A stretch of 62,704 nt of DNA from Arenicellales bacterium (GTDB taxonomy: Bacteria; Pseudomonadota; Gammaproteobacteria; Arenicellales; JAHEKD01): positions 1 through 62,704 of the forward strand of contig JANQSD010000003.1 of NCBI GenBank assembly GCA_028284225.1, written 5' to 3'. This document shows, in pieces, positions 1-8,120 of the stretch (positions are counted from its first letter, which is position 1; every line of letters starts with the position of its first letter). Under the pieces are notes generated by a model. That model was not told the DNA's origin. It searched no databases and saw nothing but the letters and a program-made list of their open reading frames with translations. The position numbers and the translations under genes are program-made.

Positions 1-1
1 G

Positions 2-29
2 TTGACCGGACCGCAAAGGTGTGTATAAT
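2..29 (+). promoter_or_regulatory. rRNA-type sigma70 promoter of the left (plus-strand) 16S arm
   Basis: A TTGACC -35 box at 2-7 and a TATAAT -10 box at 24-29 are separated by 16 bases and followed by a GC-rich discriminator, the usual layout of an rrn P1 promoter. A boxA-like antitermination signal (GTTCTTTAAAAATT) follows at about 62-75, and a leader of roughly 210 bases runs to the 16S start at 239. Any UP element is cut off by the window start. This promoter belongs to the arm that is probably foreign to the rest of the contig. Confidence 0.75.
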
Positions 30-238
30 CTCGCGCTCTCGGTCGGGCAGGTCCCGGCCTTTGTTCTTTAAAAATTGGATCAAGATATTTGTGTGGGCGC
101 TTATGTCGATGCCTTATCACCATTAAGATTTTCGATGGTAATGGACATTGAGATGACGTCTACCAACGTCAAATTTGTAGTAAATGTACAGTAAACATCG
201 AGTCAAGATTTGCTGCCTTTAAAGCAGCTAAAGTGATT

Positions 239-522
239 AAACTGAAGAGTTTGATCCTGGCTCAGATTGAACGCTGGCGGCATGCTTAACACATGCAAGT
301 CGAACGGTAACGACAGAAACAATCCTTCGGGTGCGTTTCTGGGCGACGAGTGGCGGACGGGTGAGTAATGCATAGGAATCTGCCCAGTAGCGGGGGACAA
401 CCTGGTGAAAACCAGGCTAATACCGCATACGCCCTTCGGGGGAAAGCGGGGGACCTTCGGGCCTCGCACTATTGGATGAGCCTATGTCTGATTAGCTTGT
501 TGGTGGGGTAACGGCCTACCAA
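239..522 (+). rRNA. 16S rRNA, 5' fragment (plus-strand arm of an inverted join)
   Basis: The sequence begins with AAACTGAAGAGTTTGATCCT, the canonical 5' end of bacterial 16S rRNA, and follows the 16S consensus through the first variable regions up to the hairpin GGTGGGGTAACGGCC. After ACCAA (518-522) it should continue with GGCGACGATC, but instead it turns into the reverse complement of a 16S 5' end. Only about 284 bases of a molecule of about 1,540 are present, so it cannot be functional. It differs clearly from the opposite arm around 310-345 and 430-470, so the two arms come from different rRNA genes. Confidence 0.9.
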
Positions 523-531
523 CAAGCTAAT
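491..531. repeat. 41-base palindromic junction joining the two 16S arms
   Basis: A 14-base arm at 491-504 is perfectly complementary to 518-531, with a 13-base loop at 505-517. The inner part (TTGGT...ACCAA) is a natural 16S stem. The outer part exists only because the strand folds back here. This is the signature of a fold-back template switch or of a misassembly in a conserved rRNA stem, not of a transposon or att site. Confidence 0.8.
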
Positions 532-788
532 CCGACGTAGGCTCATCCAATAGCGATAGCTTTCAAGAAGAGGCCATCTTTCCCTCATAAGGCTTATGCG
601 GTATTAGCTCCGGTTTCCCGGAGTTGTCCCCCGCTACTGGGCAGATTCCTACGCATTACTCACCCGTCCGCCACTCGTCAGCACAAGAATCACCCCGAAG
701 GGATCATCAGCGTCTGTTACCGTTCGACTTGCATGTGTTAAGCATGCCACCAGCGTTCAATCTGAGCCAGGATCAAACTCTCCAGTTT
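505..788 (-). rRNA. 16S rRNA, 5' fragment (minus-strand arm, native locus)
   Basis: Read on the minus strand, the RNA starts at 788 with AAACTGGAGAGTTTGATCCT and runs down to the palindrome near 505-517, where the sequence switches to the other arm. It lies directly upstream of tyrS in the arrangement known from Pseudomonas-like gammaproteobacteria (tyrS followed by the rrn operon on the same strand). This arm is therefore the one that belongs to the chromosome described here. The rest of the 16S, the spacer tRNAs, 23S and 5S are missing because the contig is wrongly joined. Confidence 0.9.
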
Positions 789-923
789 ATATATAAGTGT
801 TTCTTTAGTTTTGAAAGTTAAAGAAACATAAAAAACTTGGAGTTCTGCCTTGGAAAAAAGGCAGTTAATTCCTGACGTTCACTTCAAAGCAATTAAAAAC
901 GCCCACACAATCTGCTTGATTCA

Positions 924-938
924 ATTTTTAAAGAACTT
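924..938 (-). promoter_or_regulatory. boxA-like antitermination signal of the minus-strand rrn leader
   Basis: On the minus strand this reads GTTCTTTAAAAATT followed by a stretch ending TGTGTGGGCG, the standard rrn leader layout (boxA, then the conserved GTGTGGGC segment). In the family it binds NusB/NusE. The same elements occur in the plus-strand arm, but the leaders otherwise do not match. Confidence 0.6.
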
Positions 939-962
939 AGCCTTACGGCCAAAGAGCAGCGC

Positions 963-990
963 ATTATACTCGGCCCAAACCCCCTGTCAA
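963..990 (-). promoter_or_regulatory. rRNA P1-type sigma70 promoter of the minus-strand 16S
   Basis: On the minus strand a perfect TTGACA (985-990) and a perfect TATAAT (963-968) are separated by 16 bases and followed by a GC-rich discriminator. Upstream, 991-1030 is A/T-rich like an UP element. The distance to the 16S start at 788 is about 175 bases. This is a strong rrn promoter facing away from tyrS. Confidence 0.85.
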
Positions 991-1177
991 ACGTTTTTCC
1001 AAGGTTTTTTTGACCAATTTTTCAAGCCACTATTAATGGTCAAACACTTTGACTCAAAGACTTGATATTTAATGCGCCAAGACAATCAATTTTACGCTGA
1101 AATAATGTTTAAATCTACCTTCTAAGATTAAAATTATTAGTTAATAAGCAAGTAATTTTTGTACCTCAGCCCTAGAA

Positions 1178-2395
1178 TCATCCAATGGAAATTTGTTTTA
1201 TTTTGCGTTTGCCTACCTGAAATACGGCCTCAAATGGCGATTCAATTTCCAATGCCGTATCAGTCACCCTTTCACCATCAATTTTGACTGCCGATTGCTT
1301 AATCATTCGAATAGCCTCAGAGGTACTCGGCACAAGCCCGGATAATTTTAGAATATGTCCAATCATTATTTTTTCTCCTCCGGCAAGTTCAACATGAAAT
1401 TTCTCTAATTCATCCGGTGTATTTCCTTTAGCAAAACGATTAACAAAATCATGTTGGGCTTCTACAGCGGCTTTTTTATTATGATATCTAGTGACTAATT
1501 CTTGAGCCAGCTCAAATTTCACATCACGTGGATTACGCCCTTGTTCTGTTTGCCGCTTTAAATCCTGAATATCAGCAATTGGTCTAAAACTAAGCAGTTC
1601 ATAATAACGCCACATTAAATCATCAGAAATCGACATAATCTTGCCGAACATTTCATTAGGTGGATCATCTAAAGCAATGTAATTATTCAGTGATTTAGAC
1701 ATTTTATTAACACCGTCCAAACCTTCCAACAATGGCATGGTGAGTATTTCTTGCTGAACTTGACCATAATTTTTTTGCAATTCACGCCCAACCAACAAGT
1801 TAAACGTCTGATCTGTGCCGCCCAGCTCCACATCAGCTTTAAGGGCCACCGAATCATAGCCCTGCGCCAACGGATAGAGAAATTCATGCACTGCAATCGA
1901 CTGATTATTAGCATAACGCTTCTTGAAGTCATCGCGTTCCAGCATTCTAGCCACAGTATACTGTGCTGCTAATTTAATCATGCCAGCGGCACCCAATTCA
2001 TTCATCCATTCGGAATTGAATCGCACTTCAGTTGTTTCCGGATCAAGAATTTTAAAGACCTGTTGTTTGTATGTTTCGGCGTTAAGCTGAATCTGCTCAG
2101 GGCTCAATGGGGGCCTTGTTGCGTTCTTTCCACTGGGGTCGCCTATCATTCCGGTAAAATCCCCGATCAAAAAGATTGCAGTATGGCCCAATTGCTGAAA
2201 CTGACGCATTTTGTTAAGCAAGACAGTGTGACCGAGATGCAAGTCCGGTGCTGTTGGATCAAATCCGGCCTTGACTCTTAACTTCTTACCTGCCTCAAGT
2301 TTATCTATTAAACCTTGCTGTTGGATCAGCTCCTCACTGCCACGAGAAATTTCTTGCATCGCATGTTGAGTTGCTTGACTGATCGTTTTATTCAT
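1178..2395 (-). CDS. tyrS: Tyrosyl-tRNA synthetase
   Basis: This class I aminoacyl-tRNA synthetase charges tRNA-Tyr with tyrosine in the cytoplasm. The HIGH-type motif is HLGH at residues 53-56, and the KMSKS loop is present exactly at residues 231-235. The anticodon-binding and S4-like RNA-binding region occupies about the last 80 residues. The length of 405 aa is normal for the form that carries KMSKS. The gene is divergent from the M23 peptidase gene and points toward the rRNA operon, an order conserved in Pseudomonas. Nothing looks truncated. Confidence 0.97.
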   Translation of the reverse strand: MNKTISQATQHAMQEISRGSEELIQQQGLIDKLEAGKKLRVKAGFDPTAPDLHLGHTVLLNKMRQFQQLGHTAIFLIGDFTGMIGDPSGKNATRPPLSPEQIQLNAETYKQQVFKILDPETTEVRFNSEWMNELGAAGMIKLAAQYTVARMLERDDFKKRYANNQSIAVHEFLYPLAQGYDSVALKADVELGGTDQTFNLLVGRELQKNYGQVQQEILTMPLLEGLDGVNKMSKSLNNYIALDDPPNEMFGKIMSISDDLMWRYYELLSFRPIADIQDLKRQTEQGRNPRDVKFELAQELVTRYHNKKAAVEAQHDFVNRFAKGNTPDELEKFHVELAGGEKIMIGHILKLSGLVPSTSEAIRMIKQSAVKIDGERVTDTALEIESPFEAVFQVGKRKIKQISIG

Positions 2396-2561
2396 TCATT
2401 TTAAATCCGTTAAAAAATCTCACCAAATACACTAATATCTCTTATATTTCACTAACAAATCCGCTAGAATGCCCCCATCACAAGATTTACCTATCCGTCT
2501 GCGTCAGCATTGAGGACTGCTACCAGGCTTAGTTGTAGAAAATAGACTGGATTTTAACTAA

Positions 2562-4112
2562 ATGGATCGAAAAAATCACAGCCATAGCGATGTGTATCTT
2601 CAAGACTACAAATTTGCAAGCCCAGACAAGTATATAGCAGACAATAAAACTTTAGAGCGTAGCTCCAGTAATTTTACAATCGTTTTACCAATCGTAGCTG
2701 TGGTTGGGCTATTGGCTGCGGGCAGTTACTATACATTGCAGAGCACGAATTCGGTTTCTGATCTACTCACTAAACATACCAAGAGTCAAGAAATTGAAAA
2801 TCCGGATCATAGCCGCATCGATTCTGACATTATTCTAAAAGAAAAACGATTTGAGTCGCATGATTTAGACCTGATTGAAAAAATTGATCTTGCACAGGAA
2901 CCTCAACCCACTCCACTCCTGGCTGAACCGCAACTAACTGAGTCGAAAACTTCGGACCTGGAAATCAAGCCTGAGATACCGGAAGAAAATTGGATAAGCG
3001 TAAAGGTTGAGAAAGGCGATAGCCTGAGCAAAATTTTTAATCGGCTCAACCTTTCGCATAAAGATGCCATCGCTTTAGCATCCTCAGAAAACATGAAGTC
3101 GCTTAATTATTTGACTGTCGGTCAAAATCTGGAAATAGAAATTGACGCTAATCAACAATTCAGCGGACTGAAATATAAAGTTAATCGACTTAAAAGCCTG
3201 GTGGTCTCTAAAGATGTGGATGGAAAGTTCATTACTGAAACGCATGAGATTGAACCCACATTAAGAGTACGTGATGTCACCGCAGGCATAGACGGCAATT
3301 TATTCAACACAGCTGAAAAACTTAATATTTCCAATCGAGTGATCGGTAAACTTAGCAGTATTTTTCGCTGGGACATTGATTTTGCCAGAGACATTCAAAA
3401 TGGTGATCGTTTCTCCGTGATTTTTGAGGAAAAATATGTCGATGGTGAACTGATGGGCACTGGCGAGATATTAGCCGCTGAATTTATTATCAATGGCAGC
3501 ATCACTCGGGCCATACGCCATCAAGACAAAGATGGTGATTCTCATTACTACACACCCCAAGGAAAGAGCCTTAAAAAGGCATTTATGCGCAACCCGCTTA
3601 AGTTTGTAAATATCACTTCCGGGTTTACCCACCGACGCTATCACCCCGTACTAAAAAGATGGCGTGCACATAAAGGTGTTGACTACGGCGCACCCAAAGG
3701 CACACCAATCATGACAACTGCAGATGGAGTTATTGAACATCTGGGCCGCAAGAAAGCTTATGGTAAAACCATTGTTATTAATCATGGTCAAGGTTACTCA
3801 ACCTTGTATGCACATATGAGTAATTATAATAAGAACCTGAAAAAAGGCTCAAAAGTCAAGCAAGGCCAAATTATCGGCTATGTTGGGCGTACCGGACTTG
3901 CAACCGGGAATCATTTACACTATGAATTTCGTGTTAACGGCAAGCACGTTGACCCCTTGGCGGTTGACCTGCCTCGCTCGTTGCCGATTGGCTCGGATGA
4001 GATGAATGAATTTATTGCCGCATCGGAAAAATGGGTTCGTCGTCTTGATGCCCTTCAAGGACAATCGGTTGCTGATATTAATACTTCAGCGCTAACACCA
4101 CCATCAATCTAA
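2562..4112 (+). CDS. M23 family murein endopeptidase, MepM-like, membrane-anchored
   Basis: The predicted role is cleavage of peptidoglycan cross-links during wall growth. A cytoplasmic N-terminus is followed by one membrane segment at about 39-59, a low-complexity acidic linker, a LysM/OapA-like region at about 143-190, an intermediate domain and a LytM/M23 catalytic domain at about 350-465. The zinc ligands are visible as H370-x3-D374 (HKGVD) and the HLH motif with H451 and H453, so the enzyme looks active. The gene sits between tyrS and the anmK remnant, as its Pseudomonas counterpart does. The missing neighbour activity (anhydro-MurNAc kinase) is the only disturbance of the block. Confidence 0.9.
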   Translation: MDRKNHSHSDVYLQDYKFASPDKYIADNKTLERSSSNFTIVLPIVAVVGLLAAGSYYTLQSTNSVSDLLTKHTKSQEIENPDHSRIDSDIILKEKRFESHDLDLIEKIDLAQEPQPTPLLAEPQLTESKTSDLEIKPEIPEENWISVKVEKGDSLSKIFNRLNLSHKDAIALASSENMKSLNYLTVGQNLEIEIDANQQFSGLKYKVNRLKSLVVSKDVDGKFITETHEIEPTLRVRDVTAGIDGNLFNTAEKLNISNRVIGKLSSIFRWDIDFARDIQNGDRFSVIFEEKYVDGELMGTGEILAAEFIINGSITRAIRHQDKDGDSHYYTPQGKSLKKAFMRNPLKFVNITSGFTHRRYHPVLKRWRAHKGVDYGAPKGTPIMTTADGVIEHLGRKKAYGKTIVINHGQGYSTLYAHMSNYNKNLKKGSKVKQGQIIGYVGRTGLATGNHLHYEFRVNGKHVDPLAVDLPRSLPIGSDEMNEFIAASEKWVRRLDALQGQSVADINTSALTPPSI

Positions 4113-4119
4113 ATCCCCA

Positions 4120-4430
4120 GTGCCGAATTATATCGGCCTCATGTCCGGCACTAGTGCCGATGGCATTGATGCGACTCTGGTCGACTTTATTGAAGACAAC
4201 CCACGAATACAAGATAATGAATATGTTATCGCAAAGTTCCAGTTTCAATGTCGAAACAACAAGCGTACTTGGTGTTAATCCAGATTGGGTAGAAGCATGT
4301 GGATTTGCCTAGCTGGCTAAACTAGCCATAGAAAACGATCCATCCGGTTGACTTGAGTAAAATAACAGGCGCTAAAAAACCGGGTATTTTAGGTTGTATT
4401 TGGCCAGCTAAAGGCGTTTTTCAAGCTTGA
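4120..4430 (+). pseudogene. anmK: anmK remnant (anhydro-N-acetylmuramic acid kinase), internally deleted
   Basis: A GTG at 4120 opens a frame that reads the AnmK N-terminus (YIGLMSGTSADGIDATLVDF), including the phosphate-binding MSGTS motif. It stops after about 50 residues. From about 4245 another frame reads an AnmK C-terminal segment (VLGVNPDWVEACGFA) with an in-frame TAG. After a second frame shift it reads a terminal piece (SKITGAKKPGILG). Intact AnmK is about 365 aa, so some 250 residues are missing and the rest is broken by stops and shifts. The order (peptidase, anmK, erpA) shows it decayed in place. Loss would remove this route of recycling anhydro-MurNAc unless another copy exists. 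Confidence 0.9.
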
Positions 4431-4748
4431 TCATGCTGCAAATGATGCACCACAACCACAAGTAGTCGTTGCATTGGGATTATGAACAACAAAACGAGCC
4501 CCCATTAAATCGTCTTTGAAATCAATTTCAGCGCCTTCAAGATATTGCATACTTAATGGATCAACGAGTACACGAATTTCGTTTTCTTCAATTAAAAAAT
4601 CACTCTCATCCTGTTCCGATTCGAGTTGAAATCCATATTGAAAGCCTGAACAACCACCACCTTGAATAAACACACGAAGCGCTGTTTCATTCTTGTTCTC
4701 AAGAATCTGCTTAATACGGGCGACTGCAGTATGGCTTATTCCAAGCAT
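4431..4748 (-). CDS. erpA: Iron-sulfur cluster insertion protein ErpA
   Basis: This A-type carrier delivers Fe-S clusters to apo-enzymes. The three conserved cysteines are present: one in GGGCSGF (near residue 53) and two in the C-terminal TTCGCGASF. The length of 105 aa is slightly shorter than the 114 aa of E. coli, consistent with a trimmed N-terminus. It follows argC by 23 bases on the same strand, so the two are probably co-transcribed. Its stop abuts the end of the anmK remnant. Confidence 0.93.
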   Translation of the reverse strand: MLGISHTAVARIKQILENKNETALRVFIQGGGCSGFQYGFQLESEQDESDFLIEENEIRVLVDPLSMQYLEGAEIDFKDDLMGARFVVHNPNATTTCGCGASFAA

Positions 4749-4771
4749 ATTTACACTCTTGTTTTGTCTAA

Positions 4772-5758
4772 CTAATTATCAAGATCAATTGATTGCGACT
4801 CATCTAAGTCTAACATCAAATTAAGATTTTGCACTACTGCACCGGAAGCTCCCTTGCCCAGGTTATCGTATCGAGCAACAAACAGAGTTTGCCCATCTGT
4901 GTCATTGCGGAAAATATAAATATCGACTTGATTTGTACCACTATTTTCATATCCGTACAAAAATGGTGCGGTTGCTGAATCAAGTTCATTTAACGCATGT
5001 AAAAAAATATATTTCTCATCACTATAGGCCCTTTGGAATTGTTCATGCAATGCTTGGCCGATTGCCACACCGCTATCAGACAAGAAATGGCAACACTGAT
5101 CCGAGAAATTAGCATCATGAACGGCAATCTGAACAATCATGCCTTGCTCCATATTCACGACGGCAGGGAAAAATGTCGGTTTTGATGATACGCCGCTATA
5201 CTTTATTATTTCAGGCAAATGTTTATGTTGGAAGTCGAAGCCGTACAACCCGTAAGCCTTAGCTTCATGGCCTAGCTGATTTGATTGGTAACGCGAGATC
5301 ATACCATGGCCTCCACCACTAAAACCCGATATCGCGTGTATATTAAAATTGATATTTATTCCCGCTTCAACTAATGGTTTAAGCAGTAATATTGCACCTG
5401 TGGAGTAACAACCTGGATTCGATACTTTCTGTGCTGCGCGAATCAATTGTCGTTGCCCTTTATCCAGCTCTGGCAATCCGAATACCCAATCATCATCAGT
5501 TCGATGTGCAGTACTGGCATCAACTATTCGGCAGTTTTTTTCACAAGCCAGCTGGGCAGACACCTTGGCGACCTCATCAGGCAGGCATAATACAACTAAA
5601 TCTGCTTGCTCAAATAGTAACTCCTTGGCCCGCTCATTTTTTCGATCTTGTTGTGCTATTGACAGCAATTCAATATCCGGATGATTTTGCAGGCGCTGCC
5701 GAATTTGCAAACCCGTAGTCCCGACTTCCCCATCAATAAAAACTTTATATTTACTCAT
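4772..5758 (-). CDS. argC: N-acetyl-gamma-glutamyl-phosphate reductase, short (type 2) form
   Basis: Catalyses the NADPH-dependent third step of arginine biosynthesis. The N-terminus [19 protein letters not shown] is the nucleotide-binding start of the short ArgC type. The catalytic cysteine lies in [11 protein letters not shown] chose the ATG at 5758, giving about 328 aa: the frame extends 10 codons further to a TTG at 5788, but homologs start right before KVFIDG. Neither site has a clear Shine-Dalgarno sequence. It is followed closely by erpA. Confidence 0.92.
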   Translation of the reverse strand: MSKYKVFIDGEVGTTGLQIRQRLQNHPDIELLSIAQQDRKNERAKELLFEQADLVVLCLPDEVAKVSAQLACEKNCRIVDASTAHRTDDDWVFGLPELDKGQRQLIRAAQKVSNPGCYSTGAILLLKPLVEAGININFNIHAISGFSGGGHGMISRYQSNQLGHEAKAYGLYGFDFQHKHLPEIIKYSGVSSKPTFFPAVVNMEQGMIVQIAVHDANFSDQCCHFLSDSGVAIGQALHEQFQRAYSDEKYIFLHALNELDSATAPFLYGYENSGTNQVDIYIFRNDTDGQTLFVARYDNLGKGASGAVVQNLNLMLDLDESQSIDLDN

Positions 5759-5902
5759 CAAATTAACTGAGCCAATCACTAATGCCAATATATTTTTTAG
5801 AACACTACCATTAACGCCGCTAACTTGAAAGCTATAACAATCATTTCAGACCAGATAATGCTGAAGTTTAAATTGACCTCGAATTGCTCACTTCGAGAAA
5901 CG

Positions 5903-5931
5903 AAAAACGGGCGCTCAAAGCGCCCGTTTTT
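5903..5931 (-). terminator. Rho-independent terminator after rpsI
   Basis: A perfect inverted repeat (stem ACGGGCGCT / AGCGCCCGT, 3-base loop) is flanked by A5 on one side and T5 on the other, so it can act in both directions. It lies 18 bases beyond the rpsI stop on the minus strand and also upstream of the argC start region. Confidence 0.9.
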
Positions 5932-5948
5932 ACTATATTAAAATTTGA

Positions 5949-6344
5949 CTAGCGTTTTGAGTATTGCGGACGCTTACGGGCTTTATGCAAACCGACTTTT
6001 TTACGTTCTACAACCCGCGAGTCGCGAGTCACATATCCAGCCACTCTTAATGGCTTACGTAATTGATCATCATATTCGATTAATGCGCGGGTAATTCCGT
6101 GCCGGATGGCCCCTGCCTGACCACTACCGCCACCGCCTTTAACATTAACTTTAACGTCAAACTTATTTTCTGTCTCGGTTAATACCAATGGCTGACGAAC
6201 AATCATCCGCGCCGTCTCGCGGCCGAAATAATCTTCCAGCGAACGATTGTTAATAATGATGTTACCATTGCCTGGCTTAATGTAGACCCGAGCGGTTGAA
6301 GATTTGCGTCGCCCAGTACCGTAATTGTATTCTGTAGCTGCCAT
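5949..6344 (-). CDS. rpsI: 30S ribosomal protein S9
   Basis: Part of the small subunit head, its C-terminal tail reaches the P-site tRNA. The N-terminus ([18 protein letters not shown]) and the tail ([11 protein letters not shown]) are characteristic. The length of 131 aa is typical. It is the second gene of the rplM-rpsI operon, one base after the rplM stop, and is followed by a strong terminator. Confidence 0.97.
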   Translation of the reverse strand: MAATEYNYGTGRRKSSTARVYIKPGNGNIIINNRSLEDYFGRETARMIVRQPLVLTETENKFDVKVNVKGGGGSGQAGAIRHGITRALIEYDDQLRKPLRVAGYVTRDSRVVERKKVGLHKARKRPQYSKR

Positions 6345-6345
6345 A

Positions 6346-6774
6346 TTAGACCTTTAATTCAACAGGTTGTTGTGCCGCATGTGGATGATCAGCACCGGAA
6401 TAAATCTTCAACTTAGACATCATTGAACGCCCTAGTTTATTCTTGGGCATCATTCCCTTAACAGCTGACTCTAGTATTGTTGCAGGTGATCTTTCTCGCA
6501 TAGTTTTTAAATCGCGAGATTTAATTCCACCAGGATGACCAGTATGCCAGTGATACTGTTTGTCGGACTCTTTATTGCCAGTAACGTGGATTTTTTCAGC
6601 ATTAATGACAACGATATAATCGCCGGTATCCACGTGCGGGGTATACTCAGCTTTGTGCTTACCTTTAAGCCTGGTGGCAATCTGCGTAGCCAGACGACCC
6701 AAGACTTGATCTTCAGCATCAACCATATACCACTGACGCTTTACTTCATGCGGTTTTGCAGAAAATGTTTTCAT
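6346..6774 (-). CDS. rplM: 50S ribosomal protein L13
   Basis: An early-assembling large-subunit protein. The sequence from [20 protein letters not shown] to [10 protein letters not shown] is 142 aa, the standard length. The open frame continues 34 codons upstream to 6876, but that part has no L13 similarity and overlaps the predicted promoter, so the ATG at 6774 is used. Translationally linked to rpsI. Confidence 0.96.
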   Translation of the reverse strand: MKTFSAKPHEVKRQWYMVDAEDQVLGRLATQIATRLKGKHKAEYTPHVDTGDYIVVINAEKIHVTGNKESDKQYHWHTGHPGGIKSRDLKTMRERSPATILESAVKGMMPKNKLGRSMMSKLKIYSGADHPHAAQQPVELKV

Positions 6775-6813
6775 AATATTCGGTATTCGAAATCTGTTCG
6801 AAAAAGATGGGCG

Positions 6814-6842
6814 ATGATACAGCACACAGAGCCTTGAAACAA
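6814..6842 (-). promoter_or_regulatory. Predicted sigma70 promoter of rplM-rpsI
   Basis: On the minus strand, TTGTTT (837-842 of the 6.8-kb block) and TATCAT (6814-6819) are separated by 17 bases. Transcription would start near 6807, about 33 bases before the rplM ATG at 6774. The leader could hold the usual r-protein control, but I see no clear structure in it. Confidence 0.5.
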
Positions 6843-6931
6843 GCCACTTTCCGCCAAATTTTCTCCTTAAACACACCCTACTAACTGCATTGTTACTGAA
6901 GCAAGTGGGAAAAGCCCAGGTAGATAAAAAA

Positions 6932-6954
6932 AGGCGCGATCAAGTGATCGCGCC
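6932..6954 (-). terminator. Rho-independent terminator, minus strand
   Basis: The perfect stem AGGCGCGATCA / TGATCGCGCCT has a 1-base centre and, read on the minus strand, is followed by seven T. It lies 170 bases beyond the bcp stop, so it ends either a long bcp 3' untranslated region or a separate small RNA. Confidence 0.85.
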
Positions 6955-7055
6955 TAAACCACCAAAGGAGGATGGAGGAGACTATCAAAACAGTACTACA
7001 TCTAAGTACATACTGTTTGTTACGTGAGGATAATACTACTTCTTAATGATTTCAT
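6932..7055 (-). ncRNA. Possible small RNA ending at the 6932-6954 terminator
   Basis: Read on the minus strand, the stretch between bcp and the terminator contains an 8-base-pair hairpin (AAACAGTA / TACTGTTT, around 6988-7018), then an unpaired CU-rich segment complementary to Shine-Dalgarno sequences (CTCCTCCATCCTCCTTTGG), then the terminator. This order resembles trans-acting small RNAs that block ribosome binding. A TATTAT-like box lies near 7033-7038 on the minus strand, but without a good -35. It could equally be the 3' untranslated region of bcp. Confidence 0.3.
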
Positions 7056-7123
7056 GTGTTAACAAGTGTTACATTTATACGAACACAATAAATATAATAA
7101 AATCAATAAGTTATGATTTTTCT

Positions 7124-7591
7124 CTATAATGACTGTAACACTTCCAGGACTTTTTGAGGATGTAATTGTGCATTGGGAACTTTTTTCCAGTGTTTTATAA
7201 CCTTGCCTTTCTCATCAATTAGAACAGTTGAGCGAATTATGCCTATCATTTTTTTGCCGTACATCACTTTCTCGCCCCAAGCCCCGTATTTTTCCATCAC
7301 TTTTTTATCCGGATCAGATAATAATATAAAGGGCAAACTGTATTTATTAATAAAATCTTGGTGTGACTCACTACCATCCGGAGAAATACCCAGTACAGCT
7401 GTATTTAATGATTTAACTTCCGCCCATAAATCACGAAAACCACAAGCCTCCTTCGTACAACCGGGAGTATCGTCTTTGGGATAAAAATAAACAACTACAC
7501 GTTGCCCTTTAAAATCTTTTAGCGCAACTTTATTTCCATTTTGATCTTTAAGGGTGAACAGCGGTGCAGACCGACCTTCCATAATTGCCAT
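7124..7591 (-). CDS. bcp: Thioredoxin-dependent peroxiredoxin of the Bcp/PrxQ family
   Basis: Reduces hydrogen and organic peroxides using thioredoxin. The peroxidatic cysteine C45 and resolving cysteine C50 sit in the Bcp arrangement [14 protein letters not shown], five residues apart. The fold is AhpC/TSA and the length of 155 aa is normal. A single-gene unit; the next same-strand gene downstream is rplM, behind the terminator at 6932. Confidence 0.95.
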   Translation of the reverse strand: MAIMEGRSAPLFTLKDQNGNKVALKDFKGQRVVVYFYPKDDTPGCTKEACGFRDLWAEVKSLNTAVLGISPDGSESHQDFINKYSLPFILLSDPDKKVMEKYGAWGEKVMYGKKMIGIIRSTVLIDEKGKVIKHWKKVPNAQLHPQKVLEVLQSL

Positions 7592-7725
7592 TATTCTACC
7601 TTTGAATATTAGTTTGCAGAGATAGTAATATACACTGATTGAAATTTAAACAAGATCAATGATAATCTAGCTTTAAATAGTTGGGTTAAAATTTATATTC
7701 CTCGCCAAATAACATCAAAATCGTA

Positions 7726-8088
7726 GTGGGTACTATCAAACAAATAATCTATGTGGATGATGACAAGGACATGTTGTCCTTAATCAAGGCTGTACTTGAA
7801 CAGGATTCAAATTTAAATGTTAAGACTTTCCTGTCACCGATACAGGCACTGGCAGAAATACAAACTTCACCCCCGGATATGATTATTCTTGACTATCAGA
7901 TTCCCGAGATGCGCGGGACAGAAATAATGGGGAAAATTCAACAAATGAATTTAGATATTCCAATTACCTTCTTTACAGCTCAATCGGCACCTGATGAAAT
8001 CGAAAAAATAAAAGCACTGGGAGCGACTAAAGTTATCATCAAACCCATCGACATCAATCAACTTCACACCCAATTATTGGGTTTCTGA
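7726..8088 (+). CDS. Single-domain response regulator (CheY-like receiver)
   Basis: The 120 aa make up one receiver domain and nothing else. Acidic pocket residues are in IIYVDDDKDM, the phospho-acceptor aspartate is in MIILDYQIPEM, the switch threonine in TFFTAQ and the conserved lysine in VIIKPID. It has a GTG start and no obvious ribosome binding site. The gene converges on the CHASE2 histidine kinase gene and ends 33 bases from it, so it is the likely phosphorylation partner. With no output domain it must act by protein binding or in a relay. Confidence 0.88.
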   Translation: MGTIKQIIYVDDDKDMLSLIKAVLEQDSNLNVKTFLSPIQALAEIQTSPPDMIILDYQIPEMRGTEIMGKIQQMNLDIPITFFTAQSAPDEIEKIKALGATKVIIKPIDINQLHTQLLGF

Positions 8089-8120
8089 CTAGGGGGCATT
8101 CTCACATCTAGTCGTTGCTG

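Noticed and set aside
203..1065. Open frames of 65-88 codons in the rRNA region on both strands
   Set aside because: They lie inside 16S sequence or its leaders; the translations match rRNA read as protein.
5758..5788. Upstream TTG start for argC
   Set aside because: It adds ten residues not found in the family; the ATG at 5758 matches the conserved N-terminus.
6775..6876. Thirty-four-codon N-terminal extension of L13
   Set aside because: It has no L13 similarity and runs over the predicted promoter.
6972..7046. Small plus-strand frame starting ATGGAGGAG after AAAGGAGG
   Set aside because: The Shine-Dalgarno-like bases touch the start codon with no spacing, and the product has no recognisable feature.
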